Below the pieces are notes generated by a model. That model was not told the origin of the DNA and ran no database searches. It saw nothing but the letters and a program-made list of their open reading frames with translations. Both the position numbers and the translations under genes were made by a program. Source: Sepioteuthis lessoniana (taxonomy: Eukaryota > Mollusca > Cephalopoda > Myopsida > Loliginidae). From it: a stretch of DNA of 64,000 nucleotides. Positions within the stretch are counted from its first letter, which is position 1. Every line of letters starts with the position of its first letter. Of the stretch, positions 30,902 through 40,689 are shown in pieces. The DNA is taken from contig OY757913.1 of assembly GCA_963585895.1 (NCBI GenBank), forward strand, positions 109,183,232-109,247,231. Direction: 5' to 3'.

Positions 30902-33097
30902 ATGGACAAAATAGAGAACTTTTTAAAAGAACCCTCCATGGAAAAGTTGGAGAAGCTGAGAAAAAGCGAGATAATAAAAATTGGCGAGAAGCTTGAGTTC
31001 AATGTTGAAAATTCTATGAGGAAACATGAACTCGTTATAAAAATAGCAAGACACATGGTCGACGAAAATGTTTTCGAGGAAGCAGTATTAGAAGAGCTAC
31101 CAACGGAAATGATAAGAATGACTCCAGAAGAAATTGAACTGGAGAAAATTAAAATACAAGCACAAATGGAACTACAGAGAAATAAAATGGAACTGGAGAA
31201 AATAAAAATTCAGCAAGAAACGAGGCTGCGAGAAGTCGACTTGGCAATAAGAGGACGCAAAGAAAGCCATGACAGTTTCGAAGTAACGAAGCAAGCGAGG
31301 CTAGTCCCAAAATTTGAAGAAGCCAACGTGGACGGATACTTCGCACATTTTGAGCGAACTGCGCTAAATCTTGGATGGCCGAAAGAATGCTGGTCGATGC
31401 TACTCCAAACTGTGCTGACAGGAAAAGCACAGAGAGCATATGCAACTCTGCCCACAGAAAATTGCGCCAACTATGATTTGGTGAAAGCAGCGGTTCTTAA
31501 AAGCTTCGAATTGGTTCCAGAAGCTTATAGACAGAAATTCAGAACACAGAGAAAAACTGAAAACCAGTCTTATGTGGAATTTCTGAGAGAAAAAGAGAAT
31601 GCACTGGATAAGTGGTGTGACTCTAAGAGGATAGACGGAGATGCTGAGAAACTCCGGCAGCTAATATTAGCTGAAGAATTTTTAAACTGTGTGCCAGAAG
31701 AAGTCAGGGTTCACCTAAGTGAAAGAAAAACTGACGTGACCTATGAAATGGCCGCACTAGCAGACGAATACATCCTCACACACCGAAAGACGAAGGAAAA
31801 ACCGTACACGGGAAGTAAAGTGAAGTTTAAAGCTGAGTTAAGACCTAAGGAAGAAAATAGAAGGACCTTCCAAAGTAGCAGCAGAACAGTGGTCTGCTTC
31901 AAATGCGGAAAGGCTGGACACATAGCCATAAGGTGTCAGCTTGGAAAAGGTCCTGAAAGAAACCAGACCCAGCCGAGAAAACCACAGGGAGCTGTCACGA
32001 CCGCTAGAGTAGACAAGTCTTATCGACCTTGGACGAAGAGAGGTGTGATAAGAAGTCCACGTGGAGGACCAGTGGAAGTCTCAATTTTACGAGATACCGG
32101 AGCATCTCAGTCGTTACTTCTACGAAATAAATTACCTAAAAGGGTAATAGAAGCAACACGTGAGACTGTGATGATAGAGGGTATCGGCGGAAAGAGGGTA
32201 AAAATACCGCTGTGTAAAATAACCCTAAAGTCCCAGTGGAAAGATGGACCTATGAAAGTTGGTGTGGTAGATAAACTACCTATGAAAGGAATTTCCCTCA
32301 TACTGGGAAATGAAGTAAGAACAAAAAAGTGTCACCCGGAAAAGATGGCGAAAATAAGCGCCATAAATGAAGATGGAAAGATGGCGAGAATGAACGCCAA
32401 ACATGGAAAGAAGTTGGCGAAAATAAGCGCCATAAATGAAGAAAGAAAGATGGCGAGGATGAACTCCAAACATGGAAAGAAGTTGGCGAAAATGAGCGCC
32501 AAAAATGAAGAAAGAAAGATGGCGAGAACGAACGCCCAGCATGGAGACAAGATGGCGGCTGAGCCACGTGCGAGATATAAACGACACAGTCGCTCGCAAA
32601 GTGAGAAGGTGGAAAGAAAAGAAGTGAACCTTCCACCCCTCAATAAACAAGAAGATAAAAGGACCAGTCGTCAGAAAAAGGATGAAGGTCTAACGAATAT
32701 TAGGAATAAATTCCCTAATACTTATCGAGAGGATAAGAGGAAAATAAGAGGACCCTCACAAGTGGCTAAGAAGGAAGAATTTAAGAAGGGCGACGAAGTC
32801 CTGCTACTATCATCAAATAAAGGACCACACTGTGATGGACAATATGTAGGTCCCTACGTAATATCACAGAGAATAGACAAGAGGACATATAGAATTGATA
32901 CCAACGAGGGAAAGAAGAAGACACAAGTGTGTCACACAAACAAATTGAAGAGATATGTCCGTCAAGAAGGCCAACCTCGAAAAATTGAGAACTCGGCAAT
33001 GCCGAATAAATTCGAGGAAAAATTAGGCCAGTTGTCTGTTTCAGAGAGAGAGGGCTTAGAAAAATTAATAAAAAAGTACCCAAGTTTATTTCTCTAA
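30902..33097 (+). CDS. gag: Gag-protease polyprotein with integrase C-terminal remnant
   Basis: 731 codons from ATG at 30902 to TAA at 33095. In order: an N-terminal helical region (1-90); a charged coiled coil, LEKIKIQ repeated (about 100-140); a SCAN-like capsid region (about 140-290; GWPKECWSMLL, LTGKAQRAYATL, PEAYRQKFR); a CCHC knuckle C-X2-C-X4-H-X4-C at 332-345; a retropepsin active site DTGA at 398-401; three 23-residue Lys-rich repeats (about 481-549); an integrase-tail-like segment KKGDEVLLL to KLKRY (628-690) with GPY at 650-652; and a segment like the pre-RT linker (LEKLIKKYPSLF) just before the stop. The integrase tail preceding the RT linker implies Gag-PR-IN-RT order, as in Gmr1-like elements. 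The IN core is absent between PR and the tail, and everything after the RT linker is gone. Confidence 0.85.
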   Translation: MDKIENFLKEPSMEKLEKLRKSEIIKIGEKLEFNVENSMRKHELVIKIARHMVDENVFEEAVLEELPTEMIRMTPEEIELEKIKIQAQMELQRNKMELEKIKIQQETRLREVDLAIRGRKESHDSFEVTKQARLVPKFEEANVDGYFAHFERTALNLGWPKECWSMLLQTVLTGKAQRAYATLPTENCANYDLVKAAVLKSFELVPEAYRQKFRTQRKTENQSYVEFLREKENALDKWCDSKRIDGDAEKLRQLILAEEFLNCVPEEVRVHLSERKTDVTYEMAALADEYILTHRKTKEKPYTGSKVKFKAELRPKEENRRTFQSSSRTVVCFKCGKAGHIAIRCQLGKGPERNQTQPRKPQGAVTTARVDKSYRPWTKRGVIRSPRGGPVEVSILRDTGASQSLLLRNKLPKRVIEATRETVMIEGIGGKRVKIPLCKITLKSQWKDGPMKVGVVDKLPMKGISLILGNEVRTKKCHPEKMAKISAINEDGKMARMNAKHGKKLAKISAINEERKMARMNSKHGKKLAKMSAKNEERKMARTNAQHGDKMAAEPRARYKRHSRSQSEKVERKEVNLPPLNKQEDKRTSRQKKDEGLTNIRNKFPNTYREDKRKIRGPSQVAKKEEFKKGDEVLLLSSNKGPHCDGQYVGPYVISQRIDKRTYRIDTNEGKKKTQVCHTNKLKRYVRQEGQPRKIENSAMPNKFEEKLGQLSVSEREGLEKLIKKYPSLFL
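32342..32552 (+). repeat. 69-bp in-frame tandem repeat inside gag ORF
   Basis: Three units of 69 bp encode KMAKISAINE-like 23-residue blocks alternating with RMNAKHGK. The repeat sits where the integrase core should be. In the antisense direction it leaves long frames open, which are not genes. Confidence 0.9.
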
Positions 33098-33666
33098 CGC
33101 CCCACGAAAATGTAGTAGCAGAATATTCTTTCGTAGTTGTTGAGAGAAAGAAAGAGAGAGAGAAAAAAACTAAAGGAAATGAGGAATTCTCGTCCCCAAT
33201 GTTGAAATATGAGATGGACGAGAAAGTGGTTCGTCAACAAGTGACGAATAGGGGAAAGAGAGAAAAGAAAAGGAAGTTTCTTCCCCCCAGAGCTTAATAA
33301 CCAAGCTTATAAAGTCGTCAAAAGTGACGAAGAAAGAAAGAAAGAAAAAGGGAGTTACCTCCTCAAGATTTGAAATATGATACGGCCAAAAGCCGAGAGA
33401 GAAAAAGAAAGAAAGGAAAACGAGATTAAAGAAAAAGAAAAGGGAGAGAGAGAGAGAAAGAAAGAGAAGAGAAATTGTTTTCCCCTATAGTGAAAATTAG
33501 GAAGGACGAAAAAAGGAAAAGGAAAGAATTCGTCAAAGCGTGAAGAAGAAAGGGGATGAAAGAAAAGTAAAGTGAGAAAAAAAAATTAAAGAAAAGGAGA
33601 AAGAACAGTGAATTGAATTGCCTTTTTTTTTCTATGATATTTCTATTCCTCCCCCTTTCTTCTCTT
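33098..33666 (+). other. Purine-rich 3' untranslated region of the LTR element
   Basis: Mostly GAAAGA repeats with four loosely repeated motifs resembling CCCC...TTGAAATATGA. No frame is open. It may be a diverged tandem array or the decayed remains of pol. Confidence 0.6.
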
Positions 33667-33677
33667 AAGGAAGGAGG
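33667..33677 (+). promoter_or_regulatory. Polypurine tract
   Basis: AAGGAAGGAGG lies directly against the 3' LTR, as expected for the plus-strand primer. Confidence 0.85.
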
Positions 33678-34718
33678 TGTCACGTGATGGCTCACGGAGA
33701 CGAGGAGGTGGGAATGATGCTCTCCCCCCGTTGAACTAAAATTATCTAGCAGTCAAAAAGTGACCGTTAGAAATGAATGTGGGTCATACAGATGTTCGCA
33801 CCTAAGTGACCTTGGGTCGCCGGACATCGGAAGGGGAAAGAGAAAATGAAGCCAAATGATTGGTGGGGGGGACCCCAAACGGAAGTGGGGTTCCCTTCCC
33901 CTCAACGGAAGTAAATACAAAAAAAAGGGAGTTTTTGAGCAACGCTTCGTGGGAGACGGACGATAGCCATTTTACTCCGGGCTAAAGACAAAAAGACTGA
34001 GACACGAGGGACTCCAAAAATCCTTCAAGCCAGCATTAAAAACAGTACAAAGTCTATTAGCCCGTGAAGGAAGAGAAATTCTCCAGTGGAACCCCGTCAA
34101 AAAAATAAGATAAGTAACTTTGGGACATTTTTCCGTTACACCCAAATTTTGTTACCACTCTCTCTCTCAATTTGAAAAAGGATAAAAGCCAAGAAAAGAC
34201 ATTTATATTCATGGACTATCCTATTATATATCTTTGACATTTTGAAAGTATATATATATATATAACCGTAGTAAAGAACCTATGTATTTTCATTTTACCA
34301 TGTGGTCTATGTTATTATTCCATGCTTTCCTTTCAGCTTCTATTCGCCTTACATTATCTTGCTTAGAACTGTCCTATTAATTCCTAAAGTATCACACGGG
34401 AAACCGGAGTTGCCGACTGTAGCAATATTAATATTATTACAACTAAGACCTATAGGCCCGTATTCTTCTATTATCTAAGGGGAAGAAGTTTAGCGGCCTG
34501 GTGGGTGTGTGATAGTGTGAAATTTTGGACCCCTTTGCCAGCGGTGGCCAGTCTGGCCCTAGATTATTCCCTCACGTAATATGCCAGTTCTTATCTGCCT
34601 GAGAAAAGAACTCTGAACAGGACTTATTTCTGTAGGGGATCAAGTGCCAACCTGCCCCGTCTTCACACGTGCGAAAATAAAATCCCGTTTAGGGATTTTA
34701 ATCAATTTCCCCGTCACA
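33678..34718 (+). repeat. 3' LTR
   Basis: 1041 bp, near identical to the 5' LTR. Differences include two single-base indels in runs and a T/G change in CTCAC[T/G]TAATATG. Confidence 0.95.
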
Positions 34719-34845
34719 CTAGTAAGAGCCAAAGGGAAGTGTTGTAAGTCATGTGACCACTTCGGTTGCTGGATCACAGACTGCTCAGCTACCAGTATCC
34801 CGTCTTGAAGTATCATTTATCGCTACCCATGGCCAAAAGGGAGCT

Positions 34846-34916
34846 TCGTTGGGTGTGGGTTGATTTATTCTTCTGCAGAGGTTCAGTCGGTGTATTCTAT
34901 ACGCCCAGCAAACAGG
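34846..34916 (-). mobile_element. SINE E body-end fragment
   Basis: TCGTTGGGTGTGGGTTG, TTCTGCAGAGGTTCAGTCGG and ATTCTATACGCCCAGC match the D-proximal end of the E body. Confidence 0.7.
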
Positions 34917-35565
34917 ACGGACGAACAATTTGAAAATGCAGAGTTGAGAAGATGCAACTAAACTACTGAAGTCCAAGAATAATTAATAGAATTAACAAGC
35001 CTGTTTCTATACGAACGTTAAATTTTCTGACTTACACTTCTTAGTGAAGTGAATTTACTCAAGAAATATGAGTATCACTGGTAGTTAAGGCAAGTTGCAA
35101 ATAGTATCAAAGAAAGAACGAAAAGCTGTAGAAAAGAGAGAGGCGTTCGGTGGTTTAAACCCAGGAAACGTTTTATGACGAAAATACACTTACATTCTAC
35201 TTCAAGTACCAACCACATTCCCTGCGTCTAAGATATCCGATACGCTAAGTAAATGTCTGTAATATGAAAGGAGCTGAATATAGTACGAGCGACTACATTG
35301 CTGATAACGTCACTTCCTGGCAGCAACACGCAAAACTACCAATATACGGAATAGCTTGCGTTATATTTATGTTTATTTCTCCCCCTCAGTAAATACTTTT
35401 ACTTTTAAAACATCCTGCCATATTATTTTCTCTTTACCGAAGCTTCAACAAGAGTACGTCACTGTTTGAATCCGATGTTTAGCGTGTGCGGGAAATTAAC
35501 TAAAGGTCAATTTGATCTGAATCAAGTTTAGCACACAGTCTGGTTGACGATCACAATAGAAGTAG
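34917..35565. other. Unassigned stretch
   Basis: No gene or family recognised. Confidence 0.45.
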
Positions 35566-35900
35566 TCTGTGAGGTTAACGATCAGGTACCCGGTGCCCAT
35601 CATCAGTCACCGAAGTTAAGCACCGATAAACCTGTTCTGTACTTAGATGGGTGACCACTTTTTAACAACAGGTGTAACGTGGATTGATTCATACAACTTC
35701 CCACCATTAGATTTGACATGGAATCATTTTAGGGGGCGGACGGCCACGCTAGAATCGATACTCATGCGTGACCATTACAAAAAATGCTTGGTCACGTTGG
35801 CGTTTCCCATGTTTAGGTTCCTTAGGCACTAAGCGATAAACTCAGCCCTGCTAAGCAGGTAGTGCCTAGTGGAGGAGGTAGTGAAGCGAGTATCTACGGT
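35566..35900 (+). mobile_element. 5S rRNA-derived SINE (SINE3 type)
   Basis: 35566-35665 follows a 5S rRNA gene: GTCTGTGAGG start, CACCGAAGTTAAGCACCG (box A region) and TACTTAGATGGGTGACCAC (box C region). It then runs into a non-5S body (AAGCGATAAACTCAGCCCTG, GGTAGTGCCTAG). The same body piece recurs at 63660-63710. A true 5S gene would stop at about 120 bp with a T run, so this is a SINE. Confidence 0.8.
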
Positions 35901-36084
35901 TTTTCGTGGATTATTATTATTTAAATCTTTAAATGATCATCTTTGCTTTTTGCTATCCACGTTAAAAATATGAAATGTACCGAATGCTATCAATTTCCCA
36001 ATTACAAAAGTTCAGTCATTTCTGAATTTTAAAAAAAGTAGAAAAAAAAGATAATCAGTGAACATTTAGTAAACATGTAATATA

Positions 36085-36800
36085 GCATATTATAGGTCAT
36101 TTAATGCCAAATCTAATTTTATATATATATATGTCTGTGTGTGTGTGTGTGTGATTTGCAAACGAATAGTTTGTCGGTAACTATTTTTAAACGAGCTAGG
36201 GCTCATTTGTTTGCACACAGTTAAATGGTTTCAAGTATTGCTTGCACGAAAGATTTTATTTACATTCAATTAGTTTAAAGTATTGCTATCAAACACAAAC
36301 AATTCAATTTGATATACATAACTTCATCATCATCATGTCGTACCGCTAGCACGGATATCCTTGACTCACTCTCGCCACTTCTCCCTATCGTTCATCGCCT
36401 CTGGCAGTTCTTCAGGGCTACATCCCGTATCCTCAAATACCTGCAGAATGTATGTTCGAGCTAGTCGTCCTGGCCTCCCATCACGAAAACTATCCAAGTT
36501 AGACAAACCAGACATGCAGGACACTGCTGGAGAAGCAGGGACGAGCTCATAAGTGATGTACTCCTATGGACCCCCACATATGGTCGGGCAAAAGCATAAA
36601 TAACCTATATAACATATATTAATAACAATTAAACGGTTAAACAGTTTTGTTTGACTCATAGATAGGATCCTAACATTTACAACCACTCTGGATCAGAGTG
36701 GACCTGGGAGGCTACTCCACATTCCCCAAAGATCCAGGACTGACGCCTCAGATCTAGTTTAGTGTTATGCTCAGGATACTAGTTCTATTTGATTCATTGA
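36085..36800 (-). mobile_element. SINE E hosting an inverted LINE 1 fragment
   Basis: Hairpin remnant (TATTATAGGTCATTTAATGCC), TA and GT tract, units, then the LINE insertion at about 36331-36590, then more unit sequence and a body (36655-36790). Confidence 0.75.
36331..36590 (-). mobile_element. LINE 1 3' end with 5' inversion
   Basis: 36331-36473 is the minus-strand 3' end (ATC tail, then the complement of the C-terminal code). 36474-36590 is plus strand (PPITKTIQVRQTRHAGHCWR to TPTYGRAKA). In the unbroken copy at 44139-44441 these two pieces are consecutive, so the join is a 5' inversion of the kind twin priming makes. Confidence 0.85.
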
Positions 36801-36890
36801 TGGGACCTTACCACTCCGAGTCGGAAAGGATCTGGGAATAATGGTAATGGAGGAGCTACTCAGCATTCCTCAAGATTCAAGACTTGGCTT
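36801..36890 (-). mobile_element. SINE E body fragment
   Basis: TTCATTGATGGGACCTTACC to CAAGATTCAAGACTTGG, a second, partial body in the same orientation. Confidence 0.65.
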
Positions 36891-36954
36891 ATAAAAAAAA
36901 GGATTAATCAATGACAATGTAATTAAGTTAATATAATAAATAGCATTTATATAC

Positions 36955-37330
36955 ACAGGCCAGTCGGCTGGGGCTGTAGAACACTTAGACTGCATCGTTA
37001 CTTTGGAGTAAGACCCCCTCCGTAGACGAATATTCTAGATATGACACTAAACCATAAAATAGGGAGACCTGGAGCTTTGAGGAATGTGGAGTACTGCTTC
37101 ATTGCCATTACTCGTAGATCCACTCTGAACCGGAGTGGTAATACCTGCTAGGGTTCCATCTATGGGTCAAATGGAACTGCTTAACCATTTAACTGTATGC
37201 AAACAACTAAATGATGTTAAATTGAATTGTTAGTGTTTGATAGCAGTACTTGAAACCATTTAACTGTGTGCAAACAAATGAATTCTGGCTTGTTTAAAAT
37301 GTTACTGGCAAACTATTCGTTTACAAGAAA
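36955..37330 (+). mobile_element. SINE E body and units
   Basis: GGCTGGGGCTGTAGAACACT to GGGTTCCATCTATGGGTC, then two units and CAAACTATTCGTTTAC. Tail missing. It is inverted relative to the E at 36085-36800. Confidence 0.8.
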
Positions 37331-37885
37331 ACATCATCATCATGGCCAAATTATCTTATTTTAGATGCTTTTTTATTGGTTTTGTTAGTTGTTTCTTGTT
37401 TCTTTTTCTTTTTTCTGTGGGGGTGTTTGTTTTGTTTATTTATTTATTTATTTTTGCTTATTTGTTTATCTTTGCCATAGTTTGCTCTTGAGCTGTGAGT
37501 ATTTTATCACTGAAAGCGGAGTGGTTGTCACGTCGAGGTTTTGCATGACCAGCTTCAAACTGGGCACCGACTGATCTCAGCATATCGTTTCTAGATAAAA
37601 CTTTTTCCTCGACCCAGAACAATGAAGTATTTTCTAATGTAAATATATCAGATGAGAAAACCGTCCTATGAGATATTTACTTGACTCAGTAAATTATGTA
37701 ACGGCCGACTCCAAATTAACAAAAGAAGCCGTATAGTTTAGAAAAAAATGATGATAATAGAGAGAGAATATCATCCGGATAATAAGTCAGCACATAACTA
37801 AATAAGAACTAAAGAAACAGGTAAAACAGTATTTAATTCGTCTTCTTAAAACGGTAAAAGGTAGCACAAAGTCAGTCTTGGACGT
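37331..37885. other. Unassigned stretch
   Basis: T-rich (37370-37470); no recognised feature. Confidence 0.45.
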
Positions 37886-38163
37886 CTCGTGTGGTGTAAT
37901 AGTCAGTTCGACCAGCAGATGCTTGTTGATGAGTTCGATTCTCAAGGGGTGTCCCATATTTTTGGTCTTGTGCCAAACTAAGCTAAGCTTACCATCCTAT
38001 TGGAGGGGCTTAGAATACGCTGACTGTATCTTATGTAGAGAGGTAAGTCGCAACCCCCAAAAGGAGTGTTCTGGGTGAGGCTCAACTTCCAGCATTCTTG
38101 GTAGTGTAGAGTGCCCCTTTATGGCCAATGTTCTCTGGTCCACTCTGACCCAGTCAGAATACC
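37886..38163 (+). mobile_element. SINE E with D head, 3' truncated
   Basis: CGTCTCGTGTGGTGTAATAG head, GAGTTCGATTCTCA B-box, CTTGTGCCAAACTAAGC, then TGGAGGGGCTTAGAATACGC and a body to CAGAATACC. It stops where LINE 2 begins. Confidence 0.8.
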
Positions 38164-38203
38164 GAGAAGAGTTCAGGAAACCTGAGAAGACTTGCTGTCA
38201 TTC

Positions 38204-38835
38204 TATAATATATAATAGGTCCACGAGATCGACCAAGATATGAATACGTGAAATAGACATATCTTCATAGAATGTTCATAAACATATAGGAATCCGAAAA
38301 CACTCGAAATTGGTTCAGGAACGAAACTTTTTATTACCTTTTTGAGTTTAAGGTTTTTCGACATGAGGAGAGAGAGACACAATTTCTTTCTATGCTGACT
38401 TTTCCATCTGAACCCCACCACGTGCGGCACCCCCGCCACAAACTACTGGTCTGGCCACGGTGAGCTCCGAAAAAATCGACTTTCTTTGTCCAAGCCCAAA
38501 TCTCAACTCCAACTCAACCAACGAACGCGCGGCGCCCGTAGCGCACAAAGTCGTCTAGCCTCGCCCAGGTCTGAATCTCAACTAACTGTTTTTTTTTTCA
38601 AACCCCCCAAATCCTCAGCGCTTCCGGGCATGACGTCATTCACGTTCCCGGTCACATTTTCTATCTGGGGTTTTTATCGTGACATCTCTGATTGTCACAT
38701 TCGCCCCGCACGCGCGTGAACACCTGCGCTCAATGTGTTCACCTAACTTACCCATGCACTAAGCGAAAGGTTCTCAGCCTAACTAAACAGAAAGGCAAGA
38801 TATATAAAACGAAATCCCTCCACAATTATATTACA
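38204..38835 (-). mobile_element. Element F, complete copy
   Basis: 632 bp with ATTC on both sides (38200-38203 and 38836-38839). On its own strand it starts TGTAATATAATTG and ends ATTATATATTATA. It holds a TATATATC motif, a CpG-rich middle and a TGACGTCA palindrome. No ORF. LTR-like, but the 3' end does not read CA. Confidence 0.65.
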
Positions 38836-39054
38836 ATTCAGACTCCAATGAACGCTGGTATGAAAAACTCGCAAGGAGTAATGCAATGATAATAGTATGG
38901 AATACGAAAATGAAATGAACACCAACCAGAACCAATAATAGAAGTGAAAGAAGCTACTTTCCTCTGGAATTTTGCTACCCAAACGGAAATAAAGAGCAAT
39001 AGATCAGATATAGTTGTTAAGGACTACCAAAGAAAAACCTGCCTTCTAATTGAT

Positions 39055-39299
39055 TGGTTGGTTGATTTCTTTGTTTAATGGCATATCAACTCTTTTCAGG
39101 TTATTTAATGCCAAAGCCATTCTCCGAGAAGAACAATAGTAGTACTATTTAACCCATAGCTGGGAGGATAAGGGGGTTCATACCTTTCCCAAGGGTATTT
39201 GGTCAAAAGTGAACGTAATAGCGCGACTGGAGTACGAACTTGCGTACTACGATTCTGCAATCCATCGCTTTAACCATTACACCACGAGGACACCCCCCT
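39055..39299 (-). mobile_element. SINE A inserted in the RLE LINE
   Basis: Perfect 12-bp duplication CTTCTAATTGAT at 39043-39054 and 39300-39311. It interrupts the endonuclease codons between LLID and MSIP. Confidence 0.95.
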
Positions 39300-39645
39300 C
39301 TTCTAATTGATATGTCAATACCAACAGATAATACCATATCAGTCAAAGACTACAATAAAATAAGCAAATACAAAGACCTGGAAATATAAATTTTTAAAAT
39401 GTGGTATCTTAAAACTACCACCATGCAAGTAATTGTGGAGTCCTGGGTATATTCAAGAAAGGGACAGGTAAACCCATTGATAAAATTCCATGCAGTCCCA
39501 GCTTATATGGAAGACAACAAATTGTATTTTGCAGAACAGCTCATATCCTTTGGAAAGTACTATCAATGGGAATGAAAAAACAGCACCCAAAAGAGGTAGC
39601 AAAAAAAAAAAAAAAAAAAAAAAAAAAGAAAAAAGAAAAAAATGT

Positions 39646-40085
39646 AATTCATATAATCACTATCTTCCCTCACGCGTGAACACCTGCGCTCAATGTGTGC
39701 ACCTAACTTACCCATGCACAAAGCGAAAGGTTCTCAGCCTAACTAAACCTCGTGGTGTAATGGTTAAAGCGATGAACTGCGGAATCGTAGTACGCGAGTT
39801 CGTACTCCAGTCGCGCTATTACGTTCACTTTCGGGCAAATACCCTTGGGAAAGGTATGAACCCCCTTATTCTCCCTCCAGCTATGGGTAAATAGTAGGAC
39901 GGACTAGGTTCTTCAGCCTTGGTGAGGCAACTAGTCTAGGAGAAGGAAAACTCTGAATTAAAACCTGTTAAACTCCGCTTAAAAATTGACCTTGTGTCAT
40001 ATCCTGCCCGAGCGGAGGGGTTGGTAATAGTAACTAAACCGAAAGGCAAGATATATATCAAACGAAATCCGTCCGCAATTATATT
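39646..40085 (-). mobile_element. Element F, internally deleted, hosting the chimeric SINE
   Basis: GCGTGAACACCTGCGCTCAA to CTCAGCCTAACTAAAC (39674-39748), resuming at 40031 with TAACTAAACCGAAAGGC to AATTATATTACA. It lacks the F section seen at 38230-38690. Confidence 0.7.
39749..40030 (+). mobile_element. Chimeric SINE: A head, B tail
   Basis: 39749 to about 39860 is SINE A (CTCGTGGTGTAATGG, GCGAGTTCGTACTCC, AAAGGTATGAACCCCC). From about 39870 it is SINE B (TCTCCCTCCAGCTATGGGTA, GACTAGGTTCTTCAGCC, CGGAGGGGTTGGTAATA). A 9-bp duplication TAACTAAAC (39740-39748 and 40031-40039) encloses the whole, so it moved as one unit. The switch lies in the core that A and B share. Confidence 0.9.
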
Positions 40086-40147
40086 ACAATTCAGAGTACA
40101 AATCTGGTGAATGATTGTAAAAACCGAAAATTAAGCTGAAAATTAAA

Positions 40148-40274
40148 TACCAAGGGTAAAGTGGAGCAATCCAGGGAAAGGAGTAGTGCCCTTCCCTACA
40201 CCAAGGTGAAGTAGCTATTGAAAAGGGGGCCTTTTAGGTCACCCTCGACTATGGTTGCCAAATTTACTTTACTT
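40148..40274 (+). mobile_element. SINE C 3' half
   Basis: CCAAGGGTAAAGTGGAGC to GGTTGCCAAATTTACTTTAC. Head absent. Confidence 0.8.
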
Positions 40275-40425
40275 ATCTATTTGACACATTGATGGGATCT
40301 AGGTCATAGTGGACTTGGGAATAATGGCAACAAAGTTTTACTCAATACACATCAGAGCTTTGGAAATGAAACCTCACCATCAGATGCAATTTAGTGTTAT
40401 ACCCAGGACAATAGTTAGAGGTTTG
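40275..40425 (-). mobile_element. SINE E body fragment
   Basis: ACACATTGATGGGATC to GTGTTATACCCAGGACAAT. Confidence 0.65.
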
Positions 40426-40689
40426 TTGTTAAGAGTAAAACGTTGTTTTTTCTTCTCTTTTCAGTGAAAATGAATATTGAGATTTCTTTTTCTTCGTTCA
40501 TAACAGTTTAACGAAGTCAATAAACATGAATTTAAACATTCAAAGATAAAATTCTTTTTTTTATTAACTTAGTAATTGCAAAGTATATTTTAATTAACTT
40601 AGTAATTGCAAAAGTTGACAAGAGAAATAGAAATAGGATGTAAAAACACGCAAGAAGAGAACGAGGGTGGGGAGAAGAGGATATATTTT

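Larger units (their letters stand above)
29678..34722 (+). mobile_element. Gmr1-like Ty3/gypsy LTR retrotransposon lacking most of pol
   Basis: LTRs 29682-30720 and 33678-34718 both start TGTCACGTGATGG and end CCCCGTCACA. They are flanked by the 4-bp duplication CTAG (29678-29681 and 34719-34722). I can spot about seven differences between the LTRs over about 1040 bp, so the insertion is young. Inside are a primer-binding-site candidate, one 731-codon ORF and a polypurine tract. Reverse transcriptase, RNase H and the integrase core are missing, so it would need enzymes from elsewhere. It is akin to Gag-bearing non-autonomous LTR elements. Confidence 0.93.
38164..39645 (+). pseudogene. RLE-type LINE (LINE 2 group), C-terminal region with two insertions
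   Basis: Three LINE pieces (38164-38203, 38840-39054, 39312-39600) are separated by element F and a SINE A. The second encodes FLWNFATQTEIKSNRSDIVV then YQRKTCLLIDMSIPTD across the SINE. That is the restriction-like endonuclease signature (R-P-D...D); the Pro of the PD motif is Ser here. Next comes ISVKDYNKISKYKDLEI. The first piece resembles the 3' end of the LINE at 43.9 kb, so two related LINEs could be joined. A run of 27 A at 39601-39627 may be its tail. Stops interrupt the frame after 39390. Confidence 0.7.

Noticed and set aside
32276..32650. Antisense ORFs of 103-124 codons
   Set aside because: Antisense shadows of the 69-bp repeat in the gag ORF.
33098..33666. Further pol coding in the purine-rich region
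   Set aside because: No frame stays open and no RT or integrase motif can be read.
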